Shown in pieces: positions 1-8,932 of a DNA stretch of 64,000 nt. Numbering within the stretch: position 1 is the stretch's first letter; every line of letters starts with the position of its first letter. The position numbers and the translations under genes are program-made. The notes beneath the pieces were generated by a model. It ran no database searches and was not told the origin of the DNA. It saw only the letters and a program-made list of their open reading frames with translations. Source of the DNA: JBBATK01 sp046297095 (GTDB taxonomy: Bacteria; Bacteroidota; Ignavibacteria; Kapaibacteriales; NICIL-2); assembly GCA_046297095.1 (NCBI GenBank), contig JBKCNS010000063.1, positions 107,591 to 171,590 of the forward strand. The letters run 5' to 3'.

Positions 1-1
1 G

Positions 2-2911
2 AATGCGATTATTTCCAGTTCCAACGAAGGATACTCGCAGGTCCAGATTGAGTTTAGCAACACTGCCAAAACAGAGAATGCCGTACAAGACGTGATTCGC
101 GCAATAAGTCAGGTGCGCGGTCAGCTTCCCGCCGGTGTAAAGGAACCCGTTGTAACAAAATTCTCTCCGGACGAGATTCCCATCATCCGTATGGGAGCTA
201 CGTCGTCCATGCCGGCGCGTGAGTTCTATCAATTTGTGGATGATTATATCAAACCCGAAATCACCAAACTGCCGGGCGTGGGCAATGTGTTCGTGAGCGG
301 TGGTCGCAAGCGCGAAATTCGGGTGGAGCTGGACGCACAAAAGATTCAAGCATACGGCCTTTCGCTGAACACAATTCAGCAAGCCATCGTAGCATCGAAC
401 CTGGACTTCCCCACCGGTAATGTAAAGGAGTCCACCAGCCAATATGTGGTGCGTGTTGCAGGTAAATTCACCGATGTGGCTCAACTTGAGGAACTCGTGG
501 TAGGCCGCTCGCGTATGGGCGGCACCATTCGTCTTGCCGATATCGGTGTTGTAAAAGACTCCACTGCCGACATCGCTACCTTCAGCCGCTACAACAACAT
601 CGACAACATCAACATGAGCATCCAGAAACAAACGGATGCCAATGCAGTGGATGTGAGCAAACTCGTTCACAAAAAAGTGAAAGAGTTGATGGAGAAATAC
701 AAAGACATCAATCTCAACCTGGATATCGCCGTCGATTCATCCACCTTTACACTTGAAGCAGCAAACGCCGTTCAGGTGGATCTGGTTTTGGCGATCTTTA
801 TCGTAGCACTCGTGATGCTGCTGTTCCTGCACAGTCTGCGAAACTCCCTTATCGTGATGGTGGCCATACCGGCCTCGTTGGTGTCTACACTGGTGGGTAT
901 TTGGGCATTCGGATTCTCGCTGAACCTTATGACCTTGCTGGGATTGTCGTTGGTCATCGGAATTCTGGTGGACGACTCCATTGTGGTATTGGAGAATATC
1001 TATCACCACATGGAGCGCGGCGAAGACCGCATGGTAGCTTCGGTGCGAGGCCGCAACGAGATCGGCTTTGCGGCACTGTCTATCACACTGGTAGACGTAG
1101 CAGTGTTCCTGCCGCTATCGCTGGTGAGTGGAATTGTAGGAAACATCATGCGCGAGTTTGCGCTTGTGGTGGTAATATCTACAATGTTCTCGCTGCTGGT
1201 GTCCTTCACCATTACGCCCATCCTGGCTTCGCGTTATGCTCGTCTGGAGACACTCACTCGCGGTACGCTCATGGGACGCATTGGCCTTGCCTTCAATGCG
1301 TGGTTTGCTCGAGTGGAGAAATCATATGCTGTACTCATTGGTAAGGCTCTGCGAAACGGATGGACAATGGCACTGGTAGTTGTGTTATCGTTTGGTTCGT
1401 GTGGTATTGTTCCGGTGTTGTTTCAGAATAAGCTCATCAGCCAGGAGTTCATTACCCAATCTGATCGTGGTGAATTCGCGGTTACCGTAGAGTTCCCGCC
1501 CAGCATGAACGTCGATTCCACCAATGCCCGTGCGGTTGTGATTGAGAAACATCTCACATCCATGCCTGAGTGCGATCGCGTCATTGCCAGCGTAGGCACA
1601 TTCTCGAATGCCTTTCTCGGAGCGCAATCGGCGAATAATGTTTGTGAGTTCAACGTTACCCTTAAGCCCGCCTCTATGCGCACTCGCTCCACGGAAGAAG
1701 TAGGCAATGCAATCAAGAAGTATGTAATGGATTTCCCCGGAGCCAAAGTTCGTGTGAATCCCATTGGAATTTTCGGTAGCGCCAACGAGAGCCCGGTACA
1801 GGTGATTGTTTCCGGAGCGGACCGCGAACTGGTATCGAAGGCCGCCTATCAGGTGCTGGATTCATTGAAGGCAATGCAAGGCACTACCGATGTGCGCCTT
1901 TCCAGCGAAGAAGGAAAACTGGAGTCGCGCATTGATGTAGATCGTCAGAAACTTGCCGCGTTGGGACTCAGCATTGGTGAAGTTGGATCTGCCATGAACA
2001 TCGCTCTTCAGGGTAACGACGATGCGAAGTACCGCGTGGGTACTACCGAGTATCCCATTCGCGTTCGTCTTCGTAACGAAGATCGTGTGAATGTTGAGAA
2101 CATTGGTCGCCTTACCGTGATGAACCGCATGGGGCAACAAGTGGAGCTTCAGCAATTCTCGAAGATGTCGATGGGTACGGGTTCAACGAAGCTCGAGCGC
2201 AGAGATCGTATTGCCTGCGTGCGTGTGTTTGCCCAGCCTGTGGGCAAGGGTGCCGGCGATATTGCCAACGAGCTCGATAAACGTTTACAGGGTAGCCTGC
2301 CGAACGGTATCACCTATACCTATCTAGGCGACGTGAAAAATCAACGCGATGGTTTCGGCGATTTAGGTGTGGCTATGCTTGGCGGCTTGATCTTCGTGTA
2401 CCTGATCATGGTGGCACTCTATGATTCATATTCCTATCCCTTCGTGAATCTCTTTTCCGTATTTGTAGCGCCACTGGGTGCCTTCCTTGCTCTTGCGTTG
2501 GCAATGCGCAGTATGTCCATTTTCACAATGCTTGGATTCATCATGCTCATCGGCTTGGTAATGAAGAATTCCATTCTGCTGGTGGATCGCGCGAATCACA
2601 ACCGCCGAGAGCGGGGAATGAGTTTGAAGGAAGCGTTGATGGAAGCAGGAGAAGTTCGTTTACGCCCTATCGTTATGACCACCGTTGCGATGATCTTCGG
2701 TATGTTCCCCATTGCGTTTAGTCACAGTGCGGGAAGCGAATGGAAGTCGGGCCTTGCCTTTGCTCTTATTGGCGGACTTACCAGCTCGATGTTCTTTACA
2801 CTAGTGCTTGTGCCGGTAGTGTACTACTTGTTCAGTCGCGGCTCGAAGAAAATCACCCACAAGGTAGAACTAGAGCAAGCGCCCTTGTTTGCACCTGCCG
2901 AGCAGGGATAA
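2..2911 (+). CDS. RND-family efflux transporter permease (HAE1/AcrB type), 5' end cut by window
   Basis: Inner-membrane proton-driven pump subunit of a tripartite RND exporter, expected to work with a periplasmic adaptor and a TolC-like channel that are not in the window. The frame is open from base 2, so about 969 residues are visible and the first membrane helix and a little more are lost; the GTG at 92 is internal, not a start. The fourth-helix motif GILVDDSIVVLEN carries the paired aspartates of the proton relay, and the tenth-helix motif GLVMKNSILLVDRAN carries the matching lysine. Two large periplasmic loops and two helix clusters match the internal duplication of the family. The polar C-terminal tail after the last helix is short. 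Drug or metal specificity cannot be read; the HAE1 (hydrophobe/amphiphile) type fits better than heavy-metal pumps. Confidence 0.95.
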   Translation, partial: NAIISSSNEGYSQVQIEFSNTAKTENAVQDVIRAISQVRGQLPAGVKEPVVTKFSPDEIPIIRMGATSSMPAREFYQFVDDYIKPEITKLPGVGNVFVSGGRKREIRVELDAQKIQAYGLSLNTIQQAIVASNLDFPTGNVKESTSQYVVRVAGKFTDVAQLEELVVGRSRMGGTIRLADIGVVKDSTADIATFSRYNNIDNINMSIQKQTDANAVDVSKLVHKKVKELMEKYKDINLNLDIAVDSSTFTLEAANAVQVDLVLAIFIVALVMLLFLHSLRNSLIVMVAIPASLVSTLVGIWAFGFSLNLMTLLGLSLVIGILVDDSIVVLENIYHHMERGEDRMVASVRGRNEIGFAALSITLVDVAVFLPLSLVSGIVGNIMREFALVVVISTMFSLLVSFTITPILASRYARLETLTRGTLMGRIGLAFNAWFARVEKSYAVLIGKALRNGWTMALVVVLSFGSCGIVPVLFQNKLISQEFITQSDRGEFAVTVEFPPSMNVDSTNARAVVIEKHLTSMPECDRVIASVGTFSNAFLGAQSANNVCEFNVTLKPASMRTRSTEEVGNAIKKYVMDFPGAKVRVNPIGIFGSANESPVQVIVSGADRELVSKAAYQVLDSLKAMQGTTDVRLSSEEGKLESRIDVDRQKLAALGLSIGEVGSAMNIALQGNDDAKYRVGTTEYPIRVRLRNEDRVNVENIGRLTVMNRMGQQVELQQFSKMSMGTGSTKLERRDRIACVRVFAQPVGKGAGDIANELDKRLQGSLPNGITYTYLGDVKNQRDGFGDLGVAMLGGLIFVYLIMVALYDSYSYPFVNLFSVFVAPLGAFLALALAMRSMSIFTMLGFIMLIGLVMKNSILLVDRANHNRRERGMSLKEALMEAGEVRLRPIVMTTVAMIFGMFPIAFSHSAGSEWKSGLAFALIGGLTSSMFFTLVLVPVVYYLFSRGSKKITHKVELEQAPLFAPAEQG

Positions 2912-2912
2912 C

Positions 2913-2926
2913 GAACATATATGTTC
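2913..2926. repeat. 14-bp perfect palindrome between convergent genes
   Basis: GAACATATATGTTC begins directly after the stop codon of the RND pump gene, in the 86-bp gap before the convergent queE. It has no loop and no U-tract, so it is a poor intrinsic terminator. It could be a protein-binding site or chance. Confidence 0.3.
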
Positions 2927-2997
2927 CGGTGAAGGTAATAGCTTTCATGCTGCGGCCAACCTACCGGCGTAGTGCAGCTGTGCTGCGGCAGAATGGG

Positions 2998-3711
2998 TTA
3001 CACGCCCCGAGTTTCGGGATCCCAAATAAACTTGTGTAACTGCAGTTGCAGTCGGGCGGGCGTACCGTCTTGCAGCATCCACTCGCTCAGCTCTCGAGCA
3101 TCTTGCCGGCCAAACACCGGCGAGAACAACACGGCCGATGAATTCTCTGCCAATGCGTAGGTGGATATACGTTGCTTGGCATACTCGTAATCTTCGCGCG
3201 ATGAAATCACGAACTTCCACTCGTCCAAAGGACGCAGCGAAAGAAAGTTTCCTTCGTATTGCAGCGAATCCATTTTCGATCCCGGGCACTTCACATCGAT
3301 AATGCGAACCACACGCTCATCCACATATTGAGCATCCACATGGCCGCCGGTTTCAATGGCCACGGTGTACCGTAAATCGCAAAGGTGCGACATCAGCGCA
3401 TAGATTCCCTCTTGCTCCAACGGCTCGCCACCGCTGAACTCAACAAAGTTGCAAGGATAGGATTGAACTTTGTCCACGATTTGACGAAGTGTCAACCACT
3501 CTCCGCCGTCACGATGATCCAACGCATATTTAGTATCGCACCACGTGCAGCGCAAGGTGCAGCCTTGCAGACGCACAAATATGCAGGGCACTCCTGCTCG
3601 CGTGCCTTCACCTTGCACCGAGAAAAATATCTCGTTGATATAGAGCTTATCGTTCTCGTTGTACGCAAGGGAACGAACGTGGGATGTAGGCTGGGTAATC
3701 ATAGCTTTCAT
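2998..3711 (-). CDS. queE: 7-carboxy-7-deazaguanine synthase (radical SAM)
   Basis: Converts 6-carboxy-5,6,7,8-tetrahydropterin to 7-carboxy-7-deazaguanine in queuosine biosynthesis, using a [4Fe-4S] cluster and SAM. From this start the protein has 237 residues. The cluster motif CTLRCTWC gives C51, C55 and C58, preceded by the family hallmark FSVQGEGTRAG; ECSGGEP-like SGGEPL and VECGGHV-like IETGGH follow. Similarity begins only at YINEIFFSVQ, so the N-terminus is uncertain: ATGs lie at 3747, 3711 and 3702. The 3747 start falls inside the hairpin of the terminator at 3712-3753, so a start at 3711 or 3702 is preferred; no Shine-Dalgarno sequence is seen at either. There is no room for a separate promoter between that terminator and 3711, so expression probably depends on read-through from sodB. 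Other que genes are not in the window. Confidence 0.93.
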   Translation of the reverse strand: MKAMITQPTSHVRSLAYNENDKLYINEIFFSVQGEGTRAGVPCIFVRLQGCTLRCTWCDTKYALDHRDGGEWLTLRQIVDKVQSYPCNFVEFSGGEPLEQEGIYALMSHLCDLRYTVAIETGGHVDAQYVDERVVRIIDVKCPGSKMDSLQYEGNFLSLRPLDEWKFVISSREDYEYAKQRISTYALAENSSAVLFSPVFGRQDARELSEWMLQDGTPARLQLQLHKFIWDPETRGV

Positions 3712-3753
3712 AAAAAAAGGCTGCACGATTGCCGAGTGCACAATCATACAGCC
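3712..3753 (-). terminator. Intrinsic terminator after sodB, abutting the queE start
   Basis: Read on the minus strand: a 13-bp stem (arms 3741-3753 and 3719-3731, with two G-U pairs), a 9-nt loop (3732-3740) and an uninterrupted run of seven U at 3718-3712. The U-run ends directly at the ATG at 3711. It closes the suf-sodB transcript and could act as an attenuator for queE. Confidence 0.85.
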
Positions 3754-3769
3754 CGCATTTCACCATCGC

Positions 3770-4393
3770 TTAGCGTGCAAACTTCAAGTACCGTTCGTTG
3801 ATGCGGCCCCAGTGCAGGTTCGCAAGGAAGGCATCGATGTACTTCGCGCGAGCGGGACCATCCTTGTGATAGTACGCGTGCTCGAACACATCGCAAGCAA
3901 TCAACGGAATACCACCCCACATAGCGCCGTAGTGATGCTCATCAACGAGCAAGTTCAACAAGCGTCCGCTATAGAGTTGATCCAGGGCCAGCACTCCCCA
4001 ACCGCTCAGCTTTGCCGCTGTAGCGCTTGCTTTGAAGTCGGCTTTCCATGCGTCGATTGAACCAAACTCGCGCTCGATCGCTGCTACTACTTCCGGCCCT
4101 TTGCTTGTGTCGCCGTCGCCGCCAAGCACATACCAAAACACATCATGAAGTACCACACCTGCATGGTTCCATGTAAGGCGGCGCTTCAGCTCGCCGATAT
4201 CAGACCAATTACCGTTGGCAGCGCTTTTATCTGCTGTGGGCAATTCAGCTTCAATCTTATTGAGAAAGGTTACATACCCTTTATGATGGGTATTGTAGTG
4301 CCAGTCTGTTGTTTCGGGCGACATCACCGGAGCCAGCAACTGCTTTGCTTCTTCGTCGCTGTAGGGGCGCGCGTTAAATGACCATTCTGCCAT
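3770..4393 (-). CDS. sodB: Superoxide dismutase, Fe/Mn family
   Basis: Dismutates superoxide to oxygen and hydrogen peroxide in the cytoplasm. 207 residues, normal for the family. Metal ligands read as H32 (in WHYNTHH), H83 (in VLHDVFW), D168 and H172 (in CDVFEHAYY); the usual DVWEHAYY has Phe in place of Trp. The start at 4393 is chosen because AAGGAG lies about 7 nt upstream; a longer open frame reaching 4474 would run into sufA. Whether it uses iron or manganese cannot be decided from sequence. It is the last gene before a strong terminator in the suf operon, which links superoxide defence to Fe-S repair, since superoxide destroys exposed [4Fe-4S] clusters. The symbol sodB is used loosely. 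Confidence 0.95.
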   Translation of the reverse strand: MAEWSFNARPYSDEEAKQLLAPVMSPETTDWHYNTHHKGYVTFLNKIEAELPTADKSAANGNWSDIGELKRRLTWNHAGVVLHDVFWYVLGGDGDTSKGPEVVAAIEREFGSIDAWKADFKASATAAKLSGWGVLALDQLYSGRLLNLLVDEHHYGAMWGGIPLIACDVFEHAYYHKDGPARAKYIDAFLANLHWGRINERYLKFAR

Positions 4394-4430
4394 GATAATC
4401 TCCTTAAAGAAATAGTTCGTTGAATATTCG

Positions 4431-4847
4431 TTACACACCAAAAGAAGAGCCGCAGCCACATGTCTTGGTAGCATTGGGATTGTTGAACGTGAATCCCTTG
4501 CCGGACAAACCGTCGCTGTAGTCGAGGGTAATACCCATCAGATAAAAGATGCTCTTTTGATCGATAAACACGTGCACGCCATCGGCATTAAGTACCATGT
4601 CGCGCTCTTTGGGCGCTGCATCGAAGCCAAGTGTGTACGACATTCCGCTGCAGCCGCCACCCTTCACGCCAACGCGCAAGCCGTATTCGGCGGGGATATT
4701 GTTCTGCTCCTTAATCTTCTTTACCTCGGCAATGGCTTTGTTCGAGATGTTGATGTTGTCCGACTCTTCGGCACCGATAATGCCCGTAGGAACACTGGTT
4801 ACTCCCAGATCTTCCGGAGCCATGGTAGGATTGAGATCGATGTTCAT
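4431..4847 (-). CDS. sufA: A-type iron-sulfur carrier (HesB/IscA/SufA family)
   Basis: A-type carrier that takes Fe-S clusters from the SufBCD scaffold and passes them to apo-proteins. 138 residues; the three conserved cysteines are present, C66 (GGGCSGMSY) and C130/C132 (TCGCGSSF). The first 30 or so residues are a non-conserved extension compared with the roughly 107-residue E. coli IscA. ATG at 4847 is preceded by GAGG. It sits 37 bp upstream of sodB and 105 bp downstream of the rrf2 regulator gene, all on the same strand. sufA, iscA and erpA cannot be told apart by sequence alone; the symbol follows the operon. Confidence 0.93.
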   Translation of the reverse strand: MNIDLNPTMAPEDLGVTSVPTGIIGAEESDNINISNKAIAEVKKIKEQNNIPAEYGLRVGVKGGGCSGMSYTLGFDAAPKERDMVLNADGVHVFIDQKSIFYLMGITLDYSDGLSGKGFTFNNPNATKTCGCGSSFGV

Positions 4848-4952
4848 AGATACCTCGTATATCAGTTAGTGATTGTTAGTAATGATTTCACTCTTGCTTT
4901 GGTAAAGGACGTTTCAACGTTGTGTTTGATGTCAAGTCTGAGACGACAATTC

Positions 4953-5399
4953 TTACTCTTGAATTTCCATCGTTACATCCACGAATGTGTTTTGTTGCGT
5001 GTGAAGGTCCGCAATAGCCATCGAGGCCATCGCTTGATCAATCACTGCCTGCAATTTCATCAACGGATGCTTGATTGTACAAGCGCTTTCTATAGTACAC
5101 GATTGCTCGGGATGCGAGCCACATTCCACCAGGCGCTGCTGCGATCCCTGCACGGCATCAAGAACGTCGCGTATAGATACTTGGTCGGCCGGCCGAGCCA
5201 TGGTAAAACCGCCATGCACTCCTTGCGAGGATTTTACAATGCCGGCCTTTGCCAGCGAGCTCATCACTTTGGCCAGAAGCTCGAAGGAAATTCCAAAATG
5301 CTCCGCCATCTCTTTCACCGTGAACACATCTGCTCTGTCTGCACTCATGTGGTGCAGAGCAAGCAGGGCGTACTCAACTTTTTTGGATAAACGCAGCAT
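4953..5399 (-). CDS. Rrf2/IscR-family transcriptional regulator with putative [2Fe-2S] ligands
   Basis: 148 residues. An N-terminal winged helix-turn-helix opens with MLRLSKKVEYALLAL, typical of Rrf2 proteins, and contains the recognition stretch SQGVHGGFTMARP. The cluster-binding loop has C93, C101 and C107 followed by H111, close to C92/C98/C104/H107 of E. coli IscR although the spacing differs. The likely role is to sense Fe-S status and repress the suf operon in which it lies, through the IscR-like dyad in front of sufB at 11224-11248. Unusually it is encoded near the end of the operon, between sufT and sufA, rather than first. SufR and CymR are other members of the family, so IscR identity is not claimed. 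Confidence 0.9.
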   Translation of the reverse strand: MLRLSKKVEYALLALHHMSADRADVFTVKEMAEHFGISFELLAKVMSSLAKAGIVKSSQGVHGGFTMARPADQVSIRDVLDAVQGSQQRLVECGSHPEQSCTIESACTIKHPLMKLQAVIDQAMASMAIADLHTQQNTFVDVTMEIQE

Positions 5400-5418
5400 G
5401 ATGAGCGATCTAAGTTTC

Positions 5419-5802
5419 TTACAATAATCCTAACTCCAACTTCACGTACTCCGGCATCATGTGCTGATCCCAGGGTGGGTCGAAGGTGAGCTCCACCGCA
5501 GAATCGGTAACACCTTCAGCCTTGCGCGCAGCCTCTGCCACTTGCTGCGGCAGGATACCGGCAGCGGGGCAGCCCGGCGCGGTAAGAGTCATGGTGATAT
5601 GCGCCTTTGCGTTGCTGTCAAAACGAATATCGTAGATGAGGCCTAGGTCGTACACACTCATGGGCAATTCGGGATCGAATACAGTTTTGAGCTGTTCTAC
5701 TACCCGCGCTTTAAGCGTGTCATGATCCGGCATAGGTGCAGATGTGTGCACGCCTTCGGGAGCCTGTTCTTCTTGCACGTTTTCATCGCTACTGTTGCTC
5801 AT
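5419..5802 (-). CDS. sufT: SUF-associated DUF59/MIP18 protein (SufT-like)
   Basis: 127 residues. A 30-residue variable acidic N-terminus precedes a MIP18/DUF59 domain with VYDLGLIYDI, the conserved cysteine in TAPGCPAAG and the ending FDPPWDQHMMPEYVKLELGL. SufT proteins help mature Fe-S proteins in bacteria, acting as accessory factors beside SufBCD. The ATG at 5802 has GGAG 8 nt upstream and lies 3 bp after the sufU stop, so translation is probably coupled. PaaD belongs to the same superfamily, but the suf context argues for SufT. Confidence 0.92.
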   Translation of the reverse strand: MSNSSDENVQEEQAPEGVHTSAPMPDHDTLKARVVEQLKTVFDPELPMSVYDLGLIYDIRFDSNAKAHITMTLTAPGCPAAGILPQQVAEAARKAEGVTDSAVELTFDPPWDQHMMPEYVKLELGLL

Positions 5803-5805
5803 ACC

Positions 5806-6261
5806 TTACTCCGTAGTTGCCTGATGTTCACCATGCAATGCGCTCTTCACCGTGTGCATGGCAAGCGTAGCGCACTTCACACGCGCAGGAAATTCACGAA
5901 CACCTGCAATCACACTCATTTTTCCCAGCAGAGGCGGCAGCTCCACATCGCCGGAGGATGTTACTGCGTCCTGGGCAATGTCGATAATGCGCTCGGCTTC
6001 TTCTTGTGTTTTGCCTTTGATCTCGCTTGTAAGAAGCGAGGCCGTTGCCTTGCTGATTGCACAACCATCACCTTGAAAGCGCACGTCGCTGATAACGCCG
6101 TTGTGCATGGTCATGGTTATGGTAAGATGATCGCCGCACAAGGGATTGAAGCCCTCTGCATGATGCGTGCAGGGCTCCACCACTCCGAAGTTTCTGGGGT
6201 GTTTGTTGTGGTCGAGAATTACTTCTTGATACAACTCGCGCAACTCATCTGATGTAAACAT
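5806..6261 (-). CDS. sufU: SufU, zinc-dependent sulfur-transfer partner of SufS
   Basis: 151 residues, IscU-like fold. The zinc ligands of SufU are visible: C42 and D44 (NPLCGD), C67 (GDGCAIS) and C130 (RVKCATL). The insertion between the second and third cysteines that separates SufU from IscU is present. SufU accepts persulfide from SufS and hands it to the SufBCD scaffold. ATG at 6261 has AAAGGA 6 nt upstream. Its use instead of SufE makes this a Gram-positive/Bacteroidota-style SUF system. Confidence 0.95.
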   Translation of the reverse strand: MFTSDELRELYQEVILDHNKHPRNFGVVEPCTHHAEGFNPLCGDHLTITMTMHNGVISDVRFQGDGCAISKATASLLTSEIKGKTQEEAERIIDIAQDAVTSSGDVELPPLLGKMSVIAGVREFPARVKCATLAMHTVKSALHGEHQATTE

Positions 6262-6270
6262 GATTTCCTT

Positions 6271-6302
6271 TCAGCGATTCCGTCATTCAGCGATTCCGTC
6301 AT
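6271..6302. repeat. Exact 16-bp tandem duplication
   Basis: Two head-to-tail copies of TCAGCGATTCCGTCAT (6271-6286 and 6287-6302) in the 89-bp sufS-sufU gap, just upstream of the sufU ribosome-binding site. This looks like a slippage duplication and slightly lengthens the spacer. Confidence 0.85.
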
Positions 6303-6350
6303 TCAACTCGTACACTGTTCCACCGGCTCACATTCTATTCTTCAACTATC

Positions 6351-7595
6351 CTACGACCCAAAGAATGCAACTGCCGATGCAACCGCAGCAGCGCATTGTC
6401 CTACTTCCTCGAAGGTTGTAGTAAACGCGCACGACATTCGTGTAGTGGCCGGCACTCCGAAACGTTTCATGAGTGGTTGTACGCAGTGATGGCCGGCGCG
6501 CACGGCTATGCCTTCTCTATCCAGATAGGTTCCCATATCGTGCGGGTGAACATTACCCGCCACGAACGATACCACCGCACTCTTACGCGAGGCCGTACCG
6601 ATAATGCGAACACCCTCGATGTTCGAGAACAGCTCCGTTGCGCGGCGTAGCAGCGCCTGCTCGTGGCGTTCAATAGCTTCGTAGCCAATGCCGCGTACAT
6701 ACTCCAGAGCCACACCAAGTGCAATAGCATCGGCTATAGACGGCGTGCCCACCTCGAACTTCTGCGGCGCTTGCGCGTAGGTGGTTTTCTCGAAGGACAC
6801 ACTGCGGATCATGTCGCCACCACCCATAAACGGGGGCATGGCATTGAGTAGTTCTTCTTTTCCGTACAGTACTCCGATGCCCGTAGGCGCAAACACTTTG
6901 TGGCCGGACAAAGCCAGAAAATCGCAGTCCCAGGCGCGCACATCCACGTGCATATGGGGCATGGCTTGCGCGGCATCCACCAGCACACGCGCTCCGGCTT
7001 CATGCGCCATGCGAATAATCTCCTGCACCGGATTGATCGTGCCCAAAGCATTGCTCACAGCAACCACGGCTACCAGTTTGGTTCGCTCATTCAGTAGCGA
7101 TGCATAGGCATCCATGTCCAGCTCGCCTGCATCGGTAACGGGAATCACTTTCAACGTAGCACCGCTGCGCTCGCACAGCATTTGCCACGGAACAATATTT
7201 GAGTGATGCTCCATACCACTTACGATAATCTCATCGCCGCTGCCAATGGCATATGCACCAAAGGAATGAGCCACAAGATTTACGGACTCAGTGGTGCCGC
7301 GGGTAAAGACAATCTCGCGGTCGGAAGCGGCATTCAAATGCTGCTGAACCCGCACCCGCGCTTGTTCGTAGGCAGCGGTGGCTTCCTGACTCAGCTTGTG
7401 AACGCCACGGTGCACATTGCTATTTGTATTCGCATAATACTCGCTGATAGCATCAATCACACATTGTGGTTTATGCGTAGTGGCGGCATTGTCCAAATAC
7501 ACCAAGGGCTTTCCGTACACGGTGCGAGAGAGCACGGGAAAATCCTTGCGTGCCAGTACCAGAGCGGGATCCATGATGTAATCAGATGAAGTCAT
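6351..7595 (-). CDS. sufS: Cysteine desulfurase SufS (class II)
   Basis: PLP enzyme that takes sulfur from L-cysteine as a protein-bound persulfide. 414 residues, normal length. The Schiff-base lysine is K233 in LSGHKVFAPTGIG, and the catalytic cysteine is C371 in RAGHHCVQPLM, in the short-loop arrangement of SufS as opposed to IscS. DNAATTHKP marks the N-terminal substrate site. The start at 7595 lies 8 bp from the sufD stop; an ATG at 7574 is a possible alternative. Sulfur should go to SufU, encoded next. Confidence 0.96.
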   Translation of the reverse strand: MTSSDYIMDPALVLARKDFPVLSRTVYGKPLVYLDNAATTHKPQCVIDAISEYYANTNSNVHRGVHKLSQEATAAYEQARVRVQQHLNAASDREIVFTRGTTESVNLVAHSFGAYAIGSGDEIIVSGMEHHSNIVPWQMLCERSGATLKVIPVTDAGELDMDAYASLLNERTKLVAVVAVSNALGTINPVQEIIRMAHEAGARVLVDAAQAMPHMHVDVRAWDCDFLALSGHKVFAPTGIGVLYGKEELLNAMPPFMGGGDMIRSVSFEKTTYAQAPQKFEVGTPSIADAIALGVALEYVRGIGYEAIERHEQALLRRATELFSNIEGVRIIGTASRKSAVVSFVAGNVHPHDMGTYLDREGIAVRAGHHCVQPLMKRFGVPATTRMSCAFTTTFEEVGQCAAAVASAVAFFGS

Positions 7596-7603
7596 AGTTG
7601 TAT

Positions 7604-8932
7604 TTACGCCGTTCTCAGTATCTGCTCGATGCGCTCGTTGATAGCCGCGCGCAAATGCTCATGAGCAATATGATTGGTAACATCTTCCACAAAAGCAGCA
7701 AGCAGCATGGCCCGCGCTTCTTCTTTGCCGATGCCTCTGGCCTGAGCATAGAACATGGCTTCTTCGTCAATCGTTCCCACCGTACATCCGTGTGAACATT
7801 TAACATCATCAGCAAAAATTTCCAGCTGTGGCTTCGTATTCACCGATGCAGAATCCGAGAGTACGATGTTGCGATTGGATTGATACGCCAATGTTTTCTG
7901 CGCGTCCTGACGCACAAAAATTTTGCCGTTGAATACACCGTGAGCGGAGCCATTCACGATGCCCTTGAACAACTCGTTGCTCAAGCAATGGGCAACGCGA
8001 TGGTCCATCACTGTGTGATTATCCACCAGCGTGTGGCCGGTAATGCAATACACACCAAGCATGTTGGCTTCCGAACCGGACTCCCGCATCAACGCGGAAA
8101 CATCATTGCGCACAATCGCTCCGCCCAGAGATACCGTAATGCATCTAGACACACTCTGCGCTTCCTGGCTGATCTGCATGGTGTTCACCATGCTTGCCTT
8201 TGATGAATCATCTTGAATGATCGTGAGTGAGCAGTGTGCGTTCTTTCGCAGAAACACCTCGGTTACAACATTGCTAAGCGATTCGTGATTGCCCTGCGTT
8301 GTGGTACGAAGTATACATGTGACTTGAGCATTCTCGCCAACTTCTATTAAATGACGCGGCTGAACCAGCGTTGCCGACGACTGTGCATCCACGATAGAGT
8401 GAATCACAATGGGCTGTTCAACTATGGTATTGGCAGGGATGCGCACCAAAGCGCCATCGGTGATACACGCGGTATTGGCTGCCACAAACGCATTGATGTC
8501 GGGCGATACCAAGCTGCCGATGTGGCTGTCCACAAACTCACGATGATGCTGCGCGCCTTCGTGAAGTCCGTGAACATAAGGAGCCGCCGCACCAAGATGC
8601 GATAGTCCCGGAACGTAACGTCCGTTCAGCATCACCATCTGCACGGGATACTCATCTGCAGGGAAGATGTGGTTTGCTATTGCTGATCCGCTCGCTGTAG
8701 TAGCGGTAGTGTGTGCGCCAACGGCCGATGCATCACGAAACTCCACGCGCGACAGCGGAAGAATATTCGTGTGCTTCCATTCTTCGTGTTTGGATGTAGG
8801 AAACTCGGCGCTCTTCAACGCTTCCGCGCCACGTACACGCACGGCCAGCAATGCCGGCGAGCCAAGTCCGTTCAGCGTTGCCGCGGAATCGGATGCCACC
8901 TGAAGCAAGTGATTTTTCAGATCGTTCATCAT
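7604..8932 (-). CDS. sufD: SufD, Fe-S scaffold subunit
   Basis: 442 residues, right-handed beta-helix protein that pairs with SufB in the SufBC2D scaffold. The typical end is present: DVKCSHGCTVGTIDEEAMFY followed by a helical C-terminus. The ATG at 8932 overlaps the sufC stop as ATGA, a coupled arrangement; the open frame could extend to 8959 but would then overlap sufC by about 30 bp. The N-terminal 80 residues are variable, as usual for SufD. Confidence 0.95.
   Translation of the reverse strand: MMNDLKNHLLQVASDSAATLNGLGSPALLAVRVRGAEALKSAEFPTSKHEEWKHTNILPLSRVEFRDASAVGAHTTATTASGSAIANHIFPADEYPVQMVMLNGRYVPGLSHLGAAAPYVHGLHEGAQHHREFVDSHIGSLVSPDINAFVAANTACITDGALVRIPANTIVEQPIVIHSIVDAQSSATLVQPRHLIEVGENAQVTCILRTTTQGNHESLSNVVTEVFLRKNAHCSLTIIQDDSSKASMVNTMQISQEAQSVSRCITVSLGGAIVRNDVSALMRESGSEANMLGVYCITGHTLVDNHTVMDHRVAHCLSNELFKGIVNGSAHGVFNGKIFVRQDAQKTLAYQSNRNIVLSDSASVNTKPQLEIFADDVKCSHGCTVGTIDEEAMFYAQARGIGKEEARAMLLAAFVEDVTNHIAHEHLRAAINERIEQILRTA

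Noticed and set aside
4557..5390. Plus-strand open frame of 277 residues across sufA and the rrf2 gene
   Set aside because: It lies antisense to two well-supported genes and to the gap between them; the composition looks like reverse-frame translation.
5722..6252. Plus-strand open frame of 176 residues opposite sufU/sufT
   Set aside because: Antisense shadow of conserved Fe-S genes.
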